A stretch of 64,000 nucleotides of DNA, from positions 122,788 to 186,787 of the forward strand of contig JOEL01000010.1 in assembly GCA_000720995.1 (NCBI GenBank). Reading direction: 5' to 3'. Source of the DNA: Streptomyces celluloflavus (lineage in GTDB: Bacteria; Actinomycetota; Actinomycetes; Streptomycetales; Streptomycetaceae). The translations under genes and the position numbers were made by a program. The notes under the pieces were generated by a model, which saw only the letters and a list, made by a program, of their open reading frames with translations, was not told where the DNA came from and ran no database searches. This document shows positions 1 through 7,947 of the stretch, piece by piece. Within the stretch, counting starts at the first letter, position 1. Every line of letters begins with the position of its first letter.

Positions 1-4
1 CCCG

Positions 5-772
5 CTACGGCAGGGTCAGCACCCGCGGCCCCTCGTCCGTGATCGCGACGGTGTGCTCGAAGTGGGCGGCGCGGCTGCCGTCCGAGGTGCGTAGCGTCCA
101 GCCGTCGGTGGCGGCGTAGTAGTCATTGCCGCCGCCGGCGAGGAACATCGGCTCGATGGCGATCACCAGGCCGTGGCGGAGGCGGAATCCGCGGCCGGGG
201 CGGCCGTCGTTGGGGACGGGCGGGTCCTCGTGCATCCGGCGGCCGATGCCGTGGCCGCCGAAGTCCTCCGGGATGCCGTAACCGGCCGCCCGCCCGATGC
301 TGCCGATCGCGTGCGCGATGTCGCCGATCCGGGCGCCGACTACGGCCGCCGCGATCCCCGCCTCCAGCGCCTGCCGGGTGGTGTCCATCAGGCGGCGGTC
401 CTCGGGGCGCGGTGTGCCGATGGTGAAGCTGAGGGCCGCGTCGCCGGCCCAGCCGTCCACGATGGCGCCGCAGTCGATGCTCACCAGGTCGCCATCGCGC
501 AGCCGGTAGGTGTCCGGGATGCCGTGCACGATTGCGTCGTTGACGGAAATGCAGATGACCGCGGGGAACGGGGTGGGCGCGAAGGACGGCCGGTAGTTGA
601 GGAACGGTGAGGTGGCGCCGGCCTCGCGCAGGACCGTACGGGCAACCTCGTCCAGGTCCAGCAGCCGCATCCCGGGGGCGGCCGCCGCGCGCACCGCCGC
701 CAGCGCGTCGCCGACGACCCGGCCGGCCACCCGCATCGCGTCCAGCGCTGCATCCGTCTTGATCTCCACCAT
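5..772 (-). CDS. map: Type I methionine aminopeptidase
   Basis: This 255-residue protein removes the initiator methionine from nascent cytosolic proteins and needs two metal ions. The sequence shows the family hallmarks in order: VHGIPD with its substrate histidine, the two metal aspartates in DCGAIVDGWAGD, the histidine motif GHGIGRRMHEDP, and the metal glutamate in IAIEPMF. Its length is normal for the type I family. The start at 772 is preceded by an AGGAGGT-like ribosome site on the minus strand. It diverges from a small XRE regulator across a short repeat-rich gap. Streptomycetes usually carry more than one map gene, so this may be the accessory copy. Identification is firm; which paralogue it is cannot be told here. 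Confidence 0.95.
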   Translation of the reverse strand: MVEIKTDAALDAMRVAGRVVGDALAAVRAAAAPGMRLLDLDEVARTVLREAGATSPFLNYRPSFAPTPFPAVICISVNDAIVHGIPDTYRLRDGDLVSIDCGAIVDGWAGDAALSFTIGTPRPEDRRLMDTTRQALEAGIAAAVVGARIGDIAHAIGSIGRAAGYGIPEDFGGHGIGRRMHEDPPVPNDGRPGRGFRLRHGLVIAIEPMFLAGGGNDYYAATDGWTLRTSDGSRAAHFEHTVAITDEGPRVLTLP

Positions 773-812
773 GGGTACGACCTCCTGCCCGGCCCTGCCG
801 CGGTGCGGTGGG

Positions 813-848
813 CGGTATTTATTTACCGGTATTTGTATACCGGTATTA
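813..848. promoter_or_regulatory. Three CGGTATT repeats at 14-bp spacing between map and the XRE gene
   Basis: CGGTATT occurs at 813, 827 and 841, exactly 14 bp apart. The second and third copies sit in palindromes (TACCGGTA at 824-831, ATACCGGTAT at 837-846). The block is AT-richer than its surroundings and ends 11 bp before the ATG of the XRE gene, so a bound protein would overlap that gene's promoter and perhaps the map promoter. I infer an operator, most simply for the adjacent XRE protein. Confidence 0.5.
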
Positions 849-859
849 GTATCACGGGC

Positions 860-1189
860 ATGGTGCGAACTCCATTGACCCCTTGGGAACGTGAGCGCGG
901 CGAGCGGCTGGGTGCGCTGCTGCGCGCGGCGCGCGGCGACCGCAGCATGGTCGAGGTCGCGGCGGGGGCGGGACTGTCCGCCGAGACGCTGCGCAAGATC
1001 GAGACGGGGCGTGTGCCGACCCCGGCGTTCTTCACCATGGCCGCCCTCGCGGGCGCGCTCGGCCTGTCGTTGGACGAACTGGCCGTCCTGGCGGCACCTG
1101 ACGCCGAGGCGGAGGGGGCGCGGGACGGTACGGAAGGCGGGGCGCGGAGTGTGGTGCGGGGTGGGGCGCGGCGCGGAGTGGCTGCGTAG
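860..1189 (+). CDS. Small XRE-family transcriptional regulator
   Basis: A 109-residue DNA-binding protein. Residues of about 12-75 form a Cro/C1-type helix-turn-helix: GERLGALLRAARGDRSMVEVA, then AGLSAETLRKIETGRVPTP as the recognition helix region. The tail after residue 80 is Ala/Gly/Arg-rich and probably disordered. I chose the ATG at 860, not an upstream one, because the upstream frame reads through the 14-bp operator-like repeats and gives no conserved sequence. There is no clear ribosome site, so the message may be leaderless. It diverges from map and probably controls that intergenic region. The regulatory target is inferred only from position. Confidence 0.8.
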   Translation: MVRTPLTPWERERGERLGALLRAARGDRSMVEVAAGAGLSAETLRKIETGRVPTPAFFTMAALAGALGLSLDELAVLAAPDAEAEGARDGTEGGARSVVRGGARRGVAA

Positions 1190-1331
1190 GCGGCGCGTGC
1201 GGCTGGTTCGGTCGGTTCGGCCGGTTCGGGCGTTTCAGCCACGTTCGCGCTTCGGCCCGCCTGCGCTCTCGTCGCGGGCCCGGCTCGTCTCCGGCCGGCC
1301 CCTGTCCCCGTCTCCGTCCCCGGGCATGACG

Positions 1332-1363
1332 GAGGGCCGGCCCCCGTATGGGAACCGGCCCTC
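1332..1363. terminator. Hairpin terminator between XRE and terD
   Basis: GAGGGCCGG at 1332-1340 pairs with CCGGCCCTC at 1355-1363 around a 14-nt loop that can itself pair (CCC with GGG). It lies between two convergent genes, so it probably stops transcription from both sides. The rest of the 1190-1524 gap holds only a short GGTTCGG repeat near 1203-1230 and no gene. Confidence 0.6.
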
Positions 1364-1524
1364 TGTGCGGTCATGCGGCCGCATGCTCCGGCGTCGGCGC
1401 GGTCATCCGGCGGCCGTGGCCGTCCTGCCGTCGTAGCCGTCCGGCGGCCGGGGTCACCCGGCCACCACGATCACCACGGCCGCCGCGATCACCGCGCGCA
1501 CCGCCGCCAACCAGGCATTCGGAC

Positions 1525-2100
1525 TCAGACGTTGACGCCGAAGTCCTGGGCGATGCCGGCGAGGCCCGAGGCGTAGCCCTGGCCGACGGCGCGGAACTTC
1601 CACTCGGTGCCGTTGCGGTACAGCTCGCCGAAGACCATGGCGGTCTCGGTCGCGGCGTCCTCGCTGAGGTCGTAGCGCGCGATCTCGGCGCCGCCGGCCT
1701 GGTTGATGATGCGGATGAAGGCGTTCCGCACCTGGCCGAAGTTCTGGCTGCGGTTCTCGGCGTCGTAGATGGAGACCGGGAAGACGATCTTCTCGATGTC
1801 GGCCGGCAGGCCCGCCAGGTTGACCTTGATCTGCTCGTCGTCGCCCTCGCCCGCACCGGTGGTGTTGTCGCCGGTGTGCTCGATGGACTTGTCGGGCGTG
1901 ACCTTGTTGTTGAAGAAGACGAAGTGCTGGTCCGAGAAGACCTTGCCGCTCGGGTTGACCGCGATGGCGCTCGCGTCGAGGTCGAAATCCGTGCCGGTGG
2001 TGGTGCGGACGTCCCAGCCGAGGCCGACCGTGACGGCGGTCAGGCCCGGGGCTTCCTTGGTGAGCGAGACGTTGCCGCCCTTGGACAGGCTTACAGGCAT
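1525..2100 (-). CDS. TerD-family stress protein
   Basis: A 191-residue cytosolic protein of the TerD/CABP family, calcium-binding proteins linked to tellurite and general stress responses. The start [19 protein letters not shown] is the classic TerD N-terminus. The acidic calcium-site segments follow: [11 protein letters not shown] near residue 40, [19 protein letters not shown] near residue 75, and a C-terminal [11 protein letters not shown] segment. I chose the ATG at 2100 because a GAGGAAAGGG ribosome site precedes it and the longer frame adds no family sequence. Streptomycetes carry many TerD paralogues, so the specific role is unknown. It is transcribed alone and convergent with the XRE gene. 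Confidence 0.95.
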   Translation of the reverse strand: MPVSLSKGGNVSLTKEAPGLTAVTVGLGWDVRTTTGTDFDLDASAIAVNPSGKVFSDQHFVFFNNKVTPDKSIEHTGDNTTGAGEGDDEQIKVNLAGLPADIEKIVFPVSIYDAENRSQNFGQVRNAFIRIINQAGGAEIARYDLSEDAATETAMVFGELYRNGTEWKFRAVGQGYASGLAGIAQDFGVNV

Positions 2101-2379
2101 GGGATGTCCCTTTCCTCGTGGGTTCGTCGGGCTCCGTACTGCGGACGAAGCTGCCGTCACCCACCACAACGCAGGCAAGGCGCCACGGGGTTCCAGCCCT
2201 CTTTACTTTCTTTACTGATTCCTGACGCCGAGGTTACCGAGACGGGGGTGGGGTGGGAGGGGTGGAGGGGTGCGCGTGGCCGCATGTGCTGGCGGGGCGG
2301 GACGGGGCGTATCCCGGCAGCTTGCCCTGCGGCGCACGTCGGTGCTTCCGGCCGCCTGTCCTCCCGTCCGCGCTCTTGT

Positions 2380-2394
2380 CTGACGGTGCGTCAG
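2380..2394. promoter_or_regulatory. CTGAC-N5-GTCAG operator upstream of the 2513 oxidoreductase
   Basis: CTGAC GGTGC GTCAG, a perfect palindrome 118 bp upstream of the luciferase-like gene at 2513. The same palindrome with the same 5-bp spacer recurs at 4727, 4784 (one mismatch), 23367 and 25090, each before a related catabolic gene. The form suits a TetR-type dimer; no tetR gene is visible in the window. Otherwise the 2101-2512 gap holds the terD leader and nothing else recognisable. Confidence 0.65.
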
Positions 2395-2512
2395 GCGCGA
2401 CGATGGCCCGGCCCTGCCGCCCTTTCTTCCGCCGTCGCTCCCGTTCACCGTCTTCGGTGCGTTATAGGGCGTCAGGGCCGTATTCGGTACGGCTCGCGGT
2501 GAAGGAGTCCAA

Positions 2513-3463
2513 GTGGTGCGGATACTGCCCGAGGGGCGGCTGTCGTACGGGATGCAGCTGCCCGTCCAGTCGCAGAGCACGATCTACGCGGAGGAGTGGG
2601 AGGCGGCGGCCGGGCCCGCGGACCTGGTGGAGATCGCGCGGGCCGCGGACCGGTACGGGTTCGCGTATATCGCCTGCTGTGAGCACATCGCGATTCCGCG
2701 GCGGCTGGCCGGGCCGATGAGCACCGTCTGGTACGACCCGGTCGCCACGCTCGCGCATCTCGCGGCCGTCACGGAGCGGGTCCGGCTGCTGAGCCATGTC
2801 GCGGTGGTCGGGCTCAGGCATCCGCTGATCAGCGCCAAGCAGTACGCGACGCTGGACGCGCTCTCCGGCGGGCGGCTCATTCTCGGAGTCGGCGCCGGGC
2901 ACGTCCGGGAGGAGTTCGAGGCGCTGGGGGTGGCGTTCGAGCGGCGTGGGGCGGTGCTCGACGAGACGATCGACGCGCTCAAGGCGGCGCTCGGACCGGA
3001 GGAGTTCCCGGAGTTCCAGGGGAAGCGGTTCGGCTTCTCGGGGCTGGGGCAGGCGCCGCGGCCGGTGCAGACGCCGCGACCGCCGATCTGGGTGGGCGGT
3101 TCCTCGCCCGCCGCCGTGTGCCGGGCGGCGGTCCGCGGGGACGGCTGGCTGCCGCAGGGCGACCGGCGTGAGCAGTTGCCCGCGCAGATCGCGAAGTTGC
3201 GACGCCTGCGGGAGGAGGCGGGGATCGAGGAACCGGTGGAGATCGGGACGATCGCCGAGCCGCTGTACGTCGGTGAGCCGAGGTGGGAGGTCGGCCGGCG
3301 GACCCTGTCGGGGACGCCGGACCGGATCGCCGCGTCGCTGCGGGAGTACCGGGCGATGGGCGTGGCGCAGATCCAGGTGCGGTTCCGCAGCCGGAGCAGG
3401 AGCGAACTGGTCGACCAGATGGCCGCGTTCGCGACGGATGTCGCGGGACAGCTGGACGCGTAA
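2513..3463 (+). CDS. LLM-class F420-dependent oxidoreductase
   Basis: A 316-residue TIM-barrel enzyme of the bacterial luciferase-like superfamily, subgroup typical of actinobacterial F420-dependent reductases or dehydrogenases. Visible marks are YIACCEHIAIP near residue 50, VRLLSHVAVVGLRHPLISAKQYATLDALSGGRLILGVGAGHVREEFEALG in the middle (cofactor phosphate region), and PPIWVGGSS near residue 190. The GTG at 2513 follows GAAGGAG at 2501-2507 with good spacing. It is followed by an SDR gene in the same direction and is preceded by a CTGAC-N5-GTCAG operator. The substrate is unknown; the context suggests catabolism of an alicyclic or steroid-like compound, which is an inference. Confidence 0.9.
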   Translation: MVRILPEGRLSYGMQLPVQSQSTIYAEEWEAAAGPADLVEIARAADRYGFAYIACCEHIAIPRRLAGPMSTVWYDPVATLAHLAAVTERVRLLSHVAVVGLRHPLISAKQYATLDALSGGRLILGVGAGHVREEFEALGVAFERRGAVLDETIDALKAALGPEEFPEFQGKRFGFSGLGQAPRPVQTPRPPIWVGGSSPAAVCRAAVRGDGWLPQGDRREQLPAQIAKLRRLREEAGIEEPVEIGTIAEPLYVGEPRWEVGRRTLSGTPDRIAASLREYRAMGVAQIQVRFRSRSRSELVDQMAAFATDVAGQLDA

Positions 3464-3590
3464 CCGGGGCTGCTCGACGCGCAACCGGGCGGGATGGCGG
3501 CTGCCCCGTGGCGGAAGGCAGGCGCTGCAAGGCGGTGCCGCGATTCGGCAGTACGCGATGTGGCGGAGGGCCGGGAGGAGAGGCGGGCAA

Positions 3591-4511
3591 ATGGGGAAGC
3601 TGGACGGTCGGGTGGTTGTCGTTACGGGTGGGGCGCGGGGGCAGGGTGAGCAGGAGGCGCGGATCTTCGTGGCGGAAGGGGCGCGGGTGGTGATCGGGGA
3701 TGTGCTGGACGGGCCGGGGGAGGCGCTCGCCGCGGAACTGGGCGGGGAGCGTGCCCGGTATGTGCATCTGGACGTGGGCCGGGAGGCGGACTGGCAGGCG
3801 GCGGTGGCGGCCACGAAGGCCGCGTTCGGGAAGCTGGACGGGCTGGTCAACAACGCCGGGATCCTGCGCTTCAACGAGCTGGTGAACACCCCGCTCGCGG
3901 AGTTTCAGCAGGTCGTCCAGGTCAATCAGGTCGGTACGTTCCTGGGGATGCGGGCGGTGGCGGCCGAGCTGGCGGCGGCCGGCGGCGGCACGATCGTGAA
4001 CACCGCCTCGTATGCCGCGCTGACCGGTATGGCGCTGCTGACCTCGTACGCGGCCACCAAGGCGGCGATCGTCGGGATGACGCGGGTCGCCGCGCTGGAG
4101 CTGGCGGACAAGGGGGTCAGGGTCAACGCGATGTGCCCGGGGGCGATCGATACGCCGATGACCAACCCGGGCAAGGCGACGGCCGACGGCGGGCCCGGGA
4201 CCGATGGCGGCCCCAGGGCCAATGGCAAGGCCATCGGCAAGCCCGACGCCGACGGCGGCCCTGAAACCGACAGCGGCTCCCGATCCGACTCCGACTCCGT
4301 ATCCGACTCCCGATCCGGTGCCCACCAAGAAGCCGTCGGCAGCCGATCGCCGGACGACTTCTACCGCAAGCTCGTCCCGATGGGCCGGATCGGGCAGCCG
4401 GTGGAGGTCGCCCGGCTGGCCCTCTTCCTGTCCTGTGCGGACTCGTCGTACATCACCGGCCAGCCGTTCGTCATCGACGGCGGATGGCAGGCGGGGGTTT
4501 CGCTGCGCTGA
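3591..4511 (+). CDS. SDR-family NAD(P)-dependent oxidoreductase with low-complexity insertion
   Basis: A 306-residue classical short-chain dehydrogenase. The cofactor site TGGARGQG (residues about 13-20), NNAG (about 88-91), the catalytic Ser region NTASYAAL, YAATK with catalytic Tyr and Lys, and CPGAIDTPM are all present. About residues 194-250, in the substrate-binding loop just after CPGAIDTPM, carry a Gly/Asp then Ser/Asp-rich insertion (for example DADGG and SDSDSVSDS) absent from ordinary family members of about 250 residues. The start at 3591 is preceded by a GGGAGGAG-type ribosome site. The last codons (IDGGWQAGVSLR) are repeated twice more downstream as DNA. It follows the 2513 enzyme and probably oxidises an alcohol in the same pathway. 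Confidence 0.9.
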   Translation: MGKLDGRVVVVTGGARGQGEQEARIFVAEGARVVIGDVLDGPGEALAAELGGERARYVHLDVGREADWQAAVAATKAAFGKLDGLVNNAGILRFNELVNTPLAEFQQVVQVNQVGTFLGMRAVAAELAAAGGGTIVNTASYAALTGMALLTSYAATKAAIVGMTRVAALELADKGVRVNAMCPGAIDTPMTNPGKATADGGPGTDGGPRANGKAIGKPDADGGPETDSGSRSDSDSVSDSRSGAHQEAVGSRSPDDFYRKLVPMGRIGQPVEVARLALFLSCADSSYITGQPFVIDGGWQAGVSLR

Positions 4512-4708
4512 GCCGGCGGGTGGCTGTCGGCCGCCCGCTGCCGAAGTCCGGATCGACGGCGGATGGCAGGCGGGGGTTTCGCTGCGCTGACCCGGCGGGG
4601 GCTGCCGGCCGCCCGCCGCCGAAGTCCGGATCGACGGGGGATGGCAGGCGGGCGTTTCGCTCCGCTCAGCCGACGGGGAGCCGTCGGCCGACCGCTGCCC
4701 AAGTCCAG
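4473..4708 (+). repeat. Three tandem copies of a 78-79 bp unit containing the SDR gene tail
   Basis: Units begin at 4473, 4552 and 4630, each with ATCGACGG(C/G)GGATGGCAGG. Unit 1 contains the last 13 codons and stop of the SDR gene plus 40 bp of downstream DNA. Unit 2 is nearly identical; unit 3 is more diverged and its stop codon is changed. This is a local tandem duplication of the gene end, probably by slippage or unequal recombination. No separate gene is encoded. Confidence 0.85.
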
Positions 4709-4726
4709 AACGGCATCCGGGCGAAC

Positions 4727-4741
4727 CTGACTCCACGTCAG
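4727..4741. promoter_or_regulatory. CTGAC-N5-GTCAG operator, distal copy before the 4945 operon
   Basis: CTGAC TCCAC GTCAG, perfect palindrome with a 5-bp spacer. It lies 57 bp (centre to centre) from a second copy at 4784-4798. A weaker half-matching element (TTGACGATGCGTGCA) lies between them at about 4745. Confidence 0.6.
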
Positions 4742-4783
4742 CTATTGACGATGCGTGCACCCGATGTCAGAGTCGGGCACTAT

Positions 4784-4798
4784 CTGATGGAGCGTCAG
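4784..4798. promoter_or_regulatory. CTGAC-N5-GTCAG operator, proximal copy before the 4945 operon
   Basis: CTGAT GGAGC GTCAG with flanking T and A giving a 17-bp near-palindrome (TCTGAT...GTCAGA). It is about 150 bp upstream of the TTG start at 4945, where it could overlap the operon promoter. Confidence 0.6.
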
Positions 4799-4944
4799 AT
4801 ACGCCAGCGGATGGTTCAGCCGGTGCCGGTTCGAGAGGTCGCGGCGGCGGGTGTGACCGGATCGGGTCCGGTCGTACGCCGTCGCACGCACGCGTACGGA
4901 AACTTCCGGGGGGCGACCCCCGCACCCCGAAGGAGTGAACTCCC

Positions 4945-6075
4945 TTGGAATTCGGGCTCTTTGTGCAGGGTTATGTGCCCGCGGCGCGGGCGAAGGTGGA
5001 CCCCGAGGCCGAGCACCACGCGCTGATGGAGGAGACCGAGTACGTCATTCAGGCGGACAAGTCCGGCTTCAAATACGCCTGGGCCTCCGAGCACCACTTC
5101 CTGGAGGAGTACTCGCACCTCTCCGCCAATGACGTCTATCTCGGCTACCTCGCGCACGCCACCGAGCGCATCCACCTCGGATCCGGCATCTTCAACCCGC
5201 TCGCACCGGTCAACCATCCGGTAAAGGTCGCCGAGAAGGTCGCCATGCTCGACCATCTCTCCGGCGGGCGCTTCGAGTTCGGGACCGGGCGGGGCGCCGG
5301 CAGCCACGAGATCCTCGGGTTCATGCCGGGCGTGACCGATATGAACCACACCAAGGAGCTCTGGGAGGAGACCATCGCGGAGTTCCCCAAGATGTGGCTC
5401 CAGGACGAGTACGCCGGCTTCAAGGGCAAACACTGGGAGCTGCCGCCGCGCAAGGTCCTGCCCAAGCCGTACGGGTCCTCGCATCCGGCGATGTGGTACG
5501 CCGCCGGGTCACCGTCCTCGTACGCGATGGCCGGCAAGAAGGGCCTGGGAGTGCTGGGCTTCAGCGTGCAGAAGGTCGCCGACATGGAGTGGGTCGTCGA
5601 CTCGTACAAGACGGCCGTCAAGGAGGCGGAGCCGATAGGGGACTTCGTCAACGACAACGTCATGGTGACGTCCACGGCGATCTGCGCGGAGACACACGAG
5701 AAGGCGGTGGAGATCGCGGTCGGCGGCGGGCTCAACTACCTCCAGTCGCTGCTCTTCCGCTACCACGACACCTTCCCGCGGCCCGAGGGCATCCCGCGCT
5801 GGCCGGAGCTGCTGCCCGAGTACACCGAGGAGGTCATCGAGCTGCTGATCGCCGAGGAGCTGCTGATCTGCGGCGATCCGGACGAGGTGCTCCGGCAGTG
5901 CAAGCGGTGGGAGCAGGCCGGCGCCGACCAGCTCTCCTTCGGCCTGCCGATCGGCATCGGCTACCAGGACACGATCGACTCCATCAAGCTGATCGGCGAG
6001 CACGTCATCCCGAAGATCGACACCGATCCGGTGCACCGCACCACCCGCTTCCGGCAGACGGCGGGACGGCGCTAG
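4945..6075 (+). CDS. LLM-class flavin-dependent oxidoreductase
   Basis: A 376-residue luciferase-like monooxygenase family protein, longer than the 2513 enzyme and closer to flavin-dependent monooxygenases. Marks: MEFGLFVQGYVP at the N-terminus, WASEHHFLEEYSHLSAND near residue 50, LGSGIFNPLAPVNHPVKVAEKVAMLDHLSGGRFEFGTGRG around residues 85-120. The start is TTG at 4945 after AAGGAG at 4930-4935. It is the first gene of an apparent operon with an amidohydrolase and an aldehyde dehydrogenase, under two CTGAC-N5-GTCAG operators. I infer oxidation of a ring or amine substrate whose product is hydrolysed and then oxidised by its neighbours; the actual substrate is unknown. Confidence 0.9.
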   Translation: MEFGLFVQGYVPAARAKVDPEAEHHALMEETEYVIQADKSGFKYAWASEHHFLEEYSHLSANDVYLGYLAHATERIHLGSGIFNPLAPVNHPVKVAEKVAMLDHLSGGRFEFGTGRGAGSHEILGFMPGVTDMNHTKELWEETIAEFPKMWLQDEYAGFKGKHWELPPRKVLPKPYGSSHPAMWYAAGSPSSYAMAGKKGLGVLGFSVQKVADMEWVVDSYKTAVKEAEPIGDFVNDNVMVTSTAICAETHEKAVEIAVGGGLNYLQSLLFRYHDTFPRPEGIPRWPELLPEYTEEVIELLIAEELLICGDPDEVLRQCKRWEQAGADQLSFGLPIGIGYQDTIDSIKLIGEHVIPKIDTDPVHRTTRFRQTAGRR

Positions 6076-6207
6076 CCGCCACCACAGGCCCACGCGCCCC
6101 GTCGCCAGAGCTCGTCCGAGGCGCCGCCCCGCGCCCGTACACCGCCCGCCCCACCACTCGCGAACGCCCGTACCGCACCCGTACCGCACCGAGAAAGGGA
6201 GCCAGGC

Positions 6208-7947
6208 ATGCTCGACCACCTGATCAAGGGCGCGACCGTCGTGGACGGGACGGGCGCGCCCTCCCACGTCGCCGACCTCGGCATCCGGGACGGGCGGATC
6301 GCGCTCATCGCGGAACCCGGGACGGCCGGCGAAGCGGCCCGGACCAGTGAGGACGCCACCGGTCTGGTGCTCGCCCCCGGCTTCGTCGACCCGCATACGC
6401 ACTACGACGCCCAGCTGTTCTGGGATCCGTACGCCACCCCCTCGCTCCACCACGGCGTCACCACCGTCGCGGGCGGCAACTGCGGTTTCACCCTCGCCCC
6501 GCTCCACCCCGACCGGCCCGGGGATGCCGACTACACCCGGCGGATGATGAGCAAGGTCGAGGGCATGTCGCTGGTCGCGCTGGAGGAGGGCGCGCCCTGG
6601 AACTGGCACACCTTCGGCGACTTCCTGGACGCGCTGGAGGGCCGGATCGCGGTCAACGCGGGCTTCATGGTGGGCCACTGCGCGCTGCGCCGGTATGTGA
6701 TGGGCGCCGACGCGGTGGGCGGACAGCCGACCGACGACCAGCTCGCGGCGATGGAGCGGCTCTTCCACGAGGCGATGGACGCCGGCGCCTGGGGGCTGTC
6801 CACGACCCAGTCGGGCACCCACTCCGACGGCGACGGGCAGCCGGTCGCCTCCCGGTACGCGCGCCCCGCCGAACTCCTCGCCCTGTCCCGGGCGGTGGCC
6901 GACCACGAGGGCACCCAGCTGGAGGCCATCGTCGCGGGCTGCCTCGACCAGTTCGACGACGCCGAGATCGATCTGCTGGTGCAGATGTCGGTGGCCGCCG
7001 GCCGCCCGCTGAACTGGAACGTGCTGACGATCGACGCGGCCGTCCCGGAACGGGTGCCGCGCCAGCTGACGGCCAGCGCACGGGCCCGTGCGGCGGGCGG
7101 CCGCATCGTGGCCCTGACCATGCCGATCCTCACCCCGATGAACATGTCGCTGGGCACCTTCTGCGCGCTCAACCTCATCCCGGGCTGGGGCGAGATCCTC
7201 GGCCTGCCGGTGCCCGAACGGATCGCCAGGCTGCGCGAGCCCGGCGTCCGCGCCGAGCTGCTGCGCCGCGCCGGCAGCAAGGAGGCCGGGGTCTTCCGCC
7301 GGCTCGCGCGCTTCGACCGGTACGTCATCGGCGACACCTACTCCGCGGCGAACGAGGGACTCAGCGGCCGGGTGGTGGGCGACATCGCCGCCGAACGCGG
7401 TCTGGAACCGTTCCACTGCCTCGTCGAGATCTGCGCCAACGACCAGCTGCGTACGGTCCTGTGGCCGATGCCCACCGACAACGACCCGGCCAGCTGGGCG
7501 CTGCGCCAGGAGACCTGGCGGCACGAGGACGTCCTGCTGGGCGGCTCGGACGCGGGCGCCCATCTGGACCGGATGTGCGGTGCGCCGTACACCACCCGCT
7601 TCCTCGGGGACTGTCTGCGCGGGCGCCGGCTCGTCGGCCTGGAGCGGGCCGTGCAGCTGCTGACCGACGAACCGGCCCGGCTGTTCGGGCTGCGGGAACG
7701 CGGCCGGATCGCCGAGGGGTACCACGCCGACCTGGTGCTCTTCGACCCGGCGCGGATCGACGCGGGCCCCGCCAGGCTCGTGCACGATCTGCCGGGCGAC
7801 GGGCCGCGGCTGGACTCGCGGGCGGTCGGGATCGTGAGCGTACGGGTCAACGGCGTGGAGACGATCAGGATGGACGAGGTGACCGGCGCGGTGCCCGGGA
7901 CGGTACTGCGGTCGGGCCGGGACACCAGGACGGTGAGCACCCGGTGA
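6208..7947 (+). CDS. N-acyl-D-amino-acid deacylase family amidohydrolase
   Basis: A 579-residue metal-dependent hydrolase of the D-aminoacylase branch of the amidohydrolase superfamily. The metal-binding GFVDPHTHYDAQ is near residues 57-68, the substrate-side GNCGFTLAP near residue 90, and the late metal aspartate is in LGGSDAGAHLDRM near residues 445-457. The C-terminal GRIAEGYHADLVLFDP is the closing beta-sandwich segment. A GAGAAAGGGAG ribosome site precedes the ATG. It is the middle gene of the 4945-9434 operon; its stop codon overlaps the GTG of the aldehyde dehydrogenase, which suggests translational coupling. Such enzymes hydrolyse C-N bonds in cyclic or N-acyl compounds; the substrate here is unknown. 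Confidence 0.9.
   Translation: MLDHLIKGATVVDGTGAPSHVADLGIRDGRIALIAEPGTAGEAARTSEDATGLVLAPGFVDPHTHYDAQLFWDPYATPSLHHGVTTVAGGNCGFTLAPLHPDRPGDADYTRRMMSKVEGMSLVALEEGAPWNWHTFGDFLDALEGRIAVNAGFMVGHCALRRYVMGADAVGGQPTDDQLAAMERLFHEAMDAGAWGLSTTQSGTHSDGDGQPVASRYARPAELLALSRAVADHEGTQLEAIVAGCLDQFDDAEIDLLVQMSVAAGRPLNWNVLTIDAAVPERVPRQLTASARARAAGGRIVALTMPILTPMNMSLGTFCALNLIPGWGEILGLPVPERIARLREPGVRAELLRRAGSKEAGVFRRLARFDRYVIGDTYSAANEGLSGRVVGDIAAERGLEPFHCLVEICANDQLRTVLWPMPTDNDPASWALRQETWRHEDVLLGGSDAGAHLDRMCGAPYTTRFLGDCLRGRRLVGLERAVQLLTDEPARLFGLRERGRIAEGYHADLVLFDPARIDAGPARLVHDLPGDGPRLDSRAVGIVSVRVNGVETIRMDEVTGAVPGTVLRSGRDTRTVSTR

Noticed and set aside
2946-3590. Upstream extension of the SDR frame
   Set aside because: Overlaps the 2513 gene in another frame; SDR homology begins exactly at the ATG at 3591.
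4484-5026. Plus-strand frame repeating the SDR C-terminus
   Set aside because: Created by the tandem duplication of the SDR gene end; no start signal.
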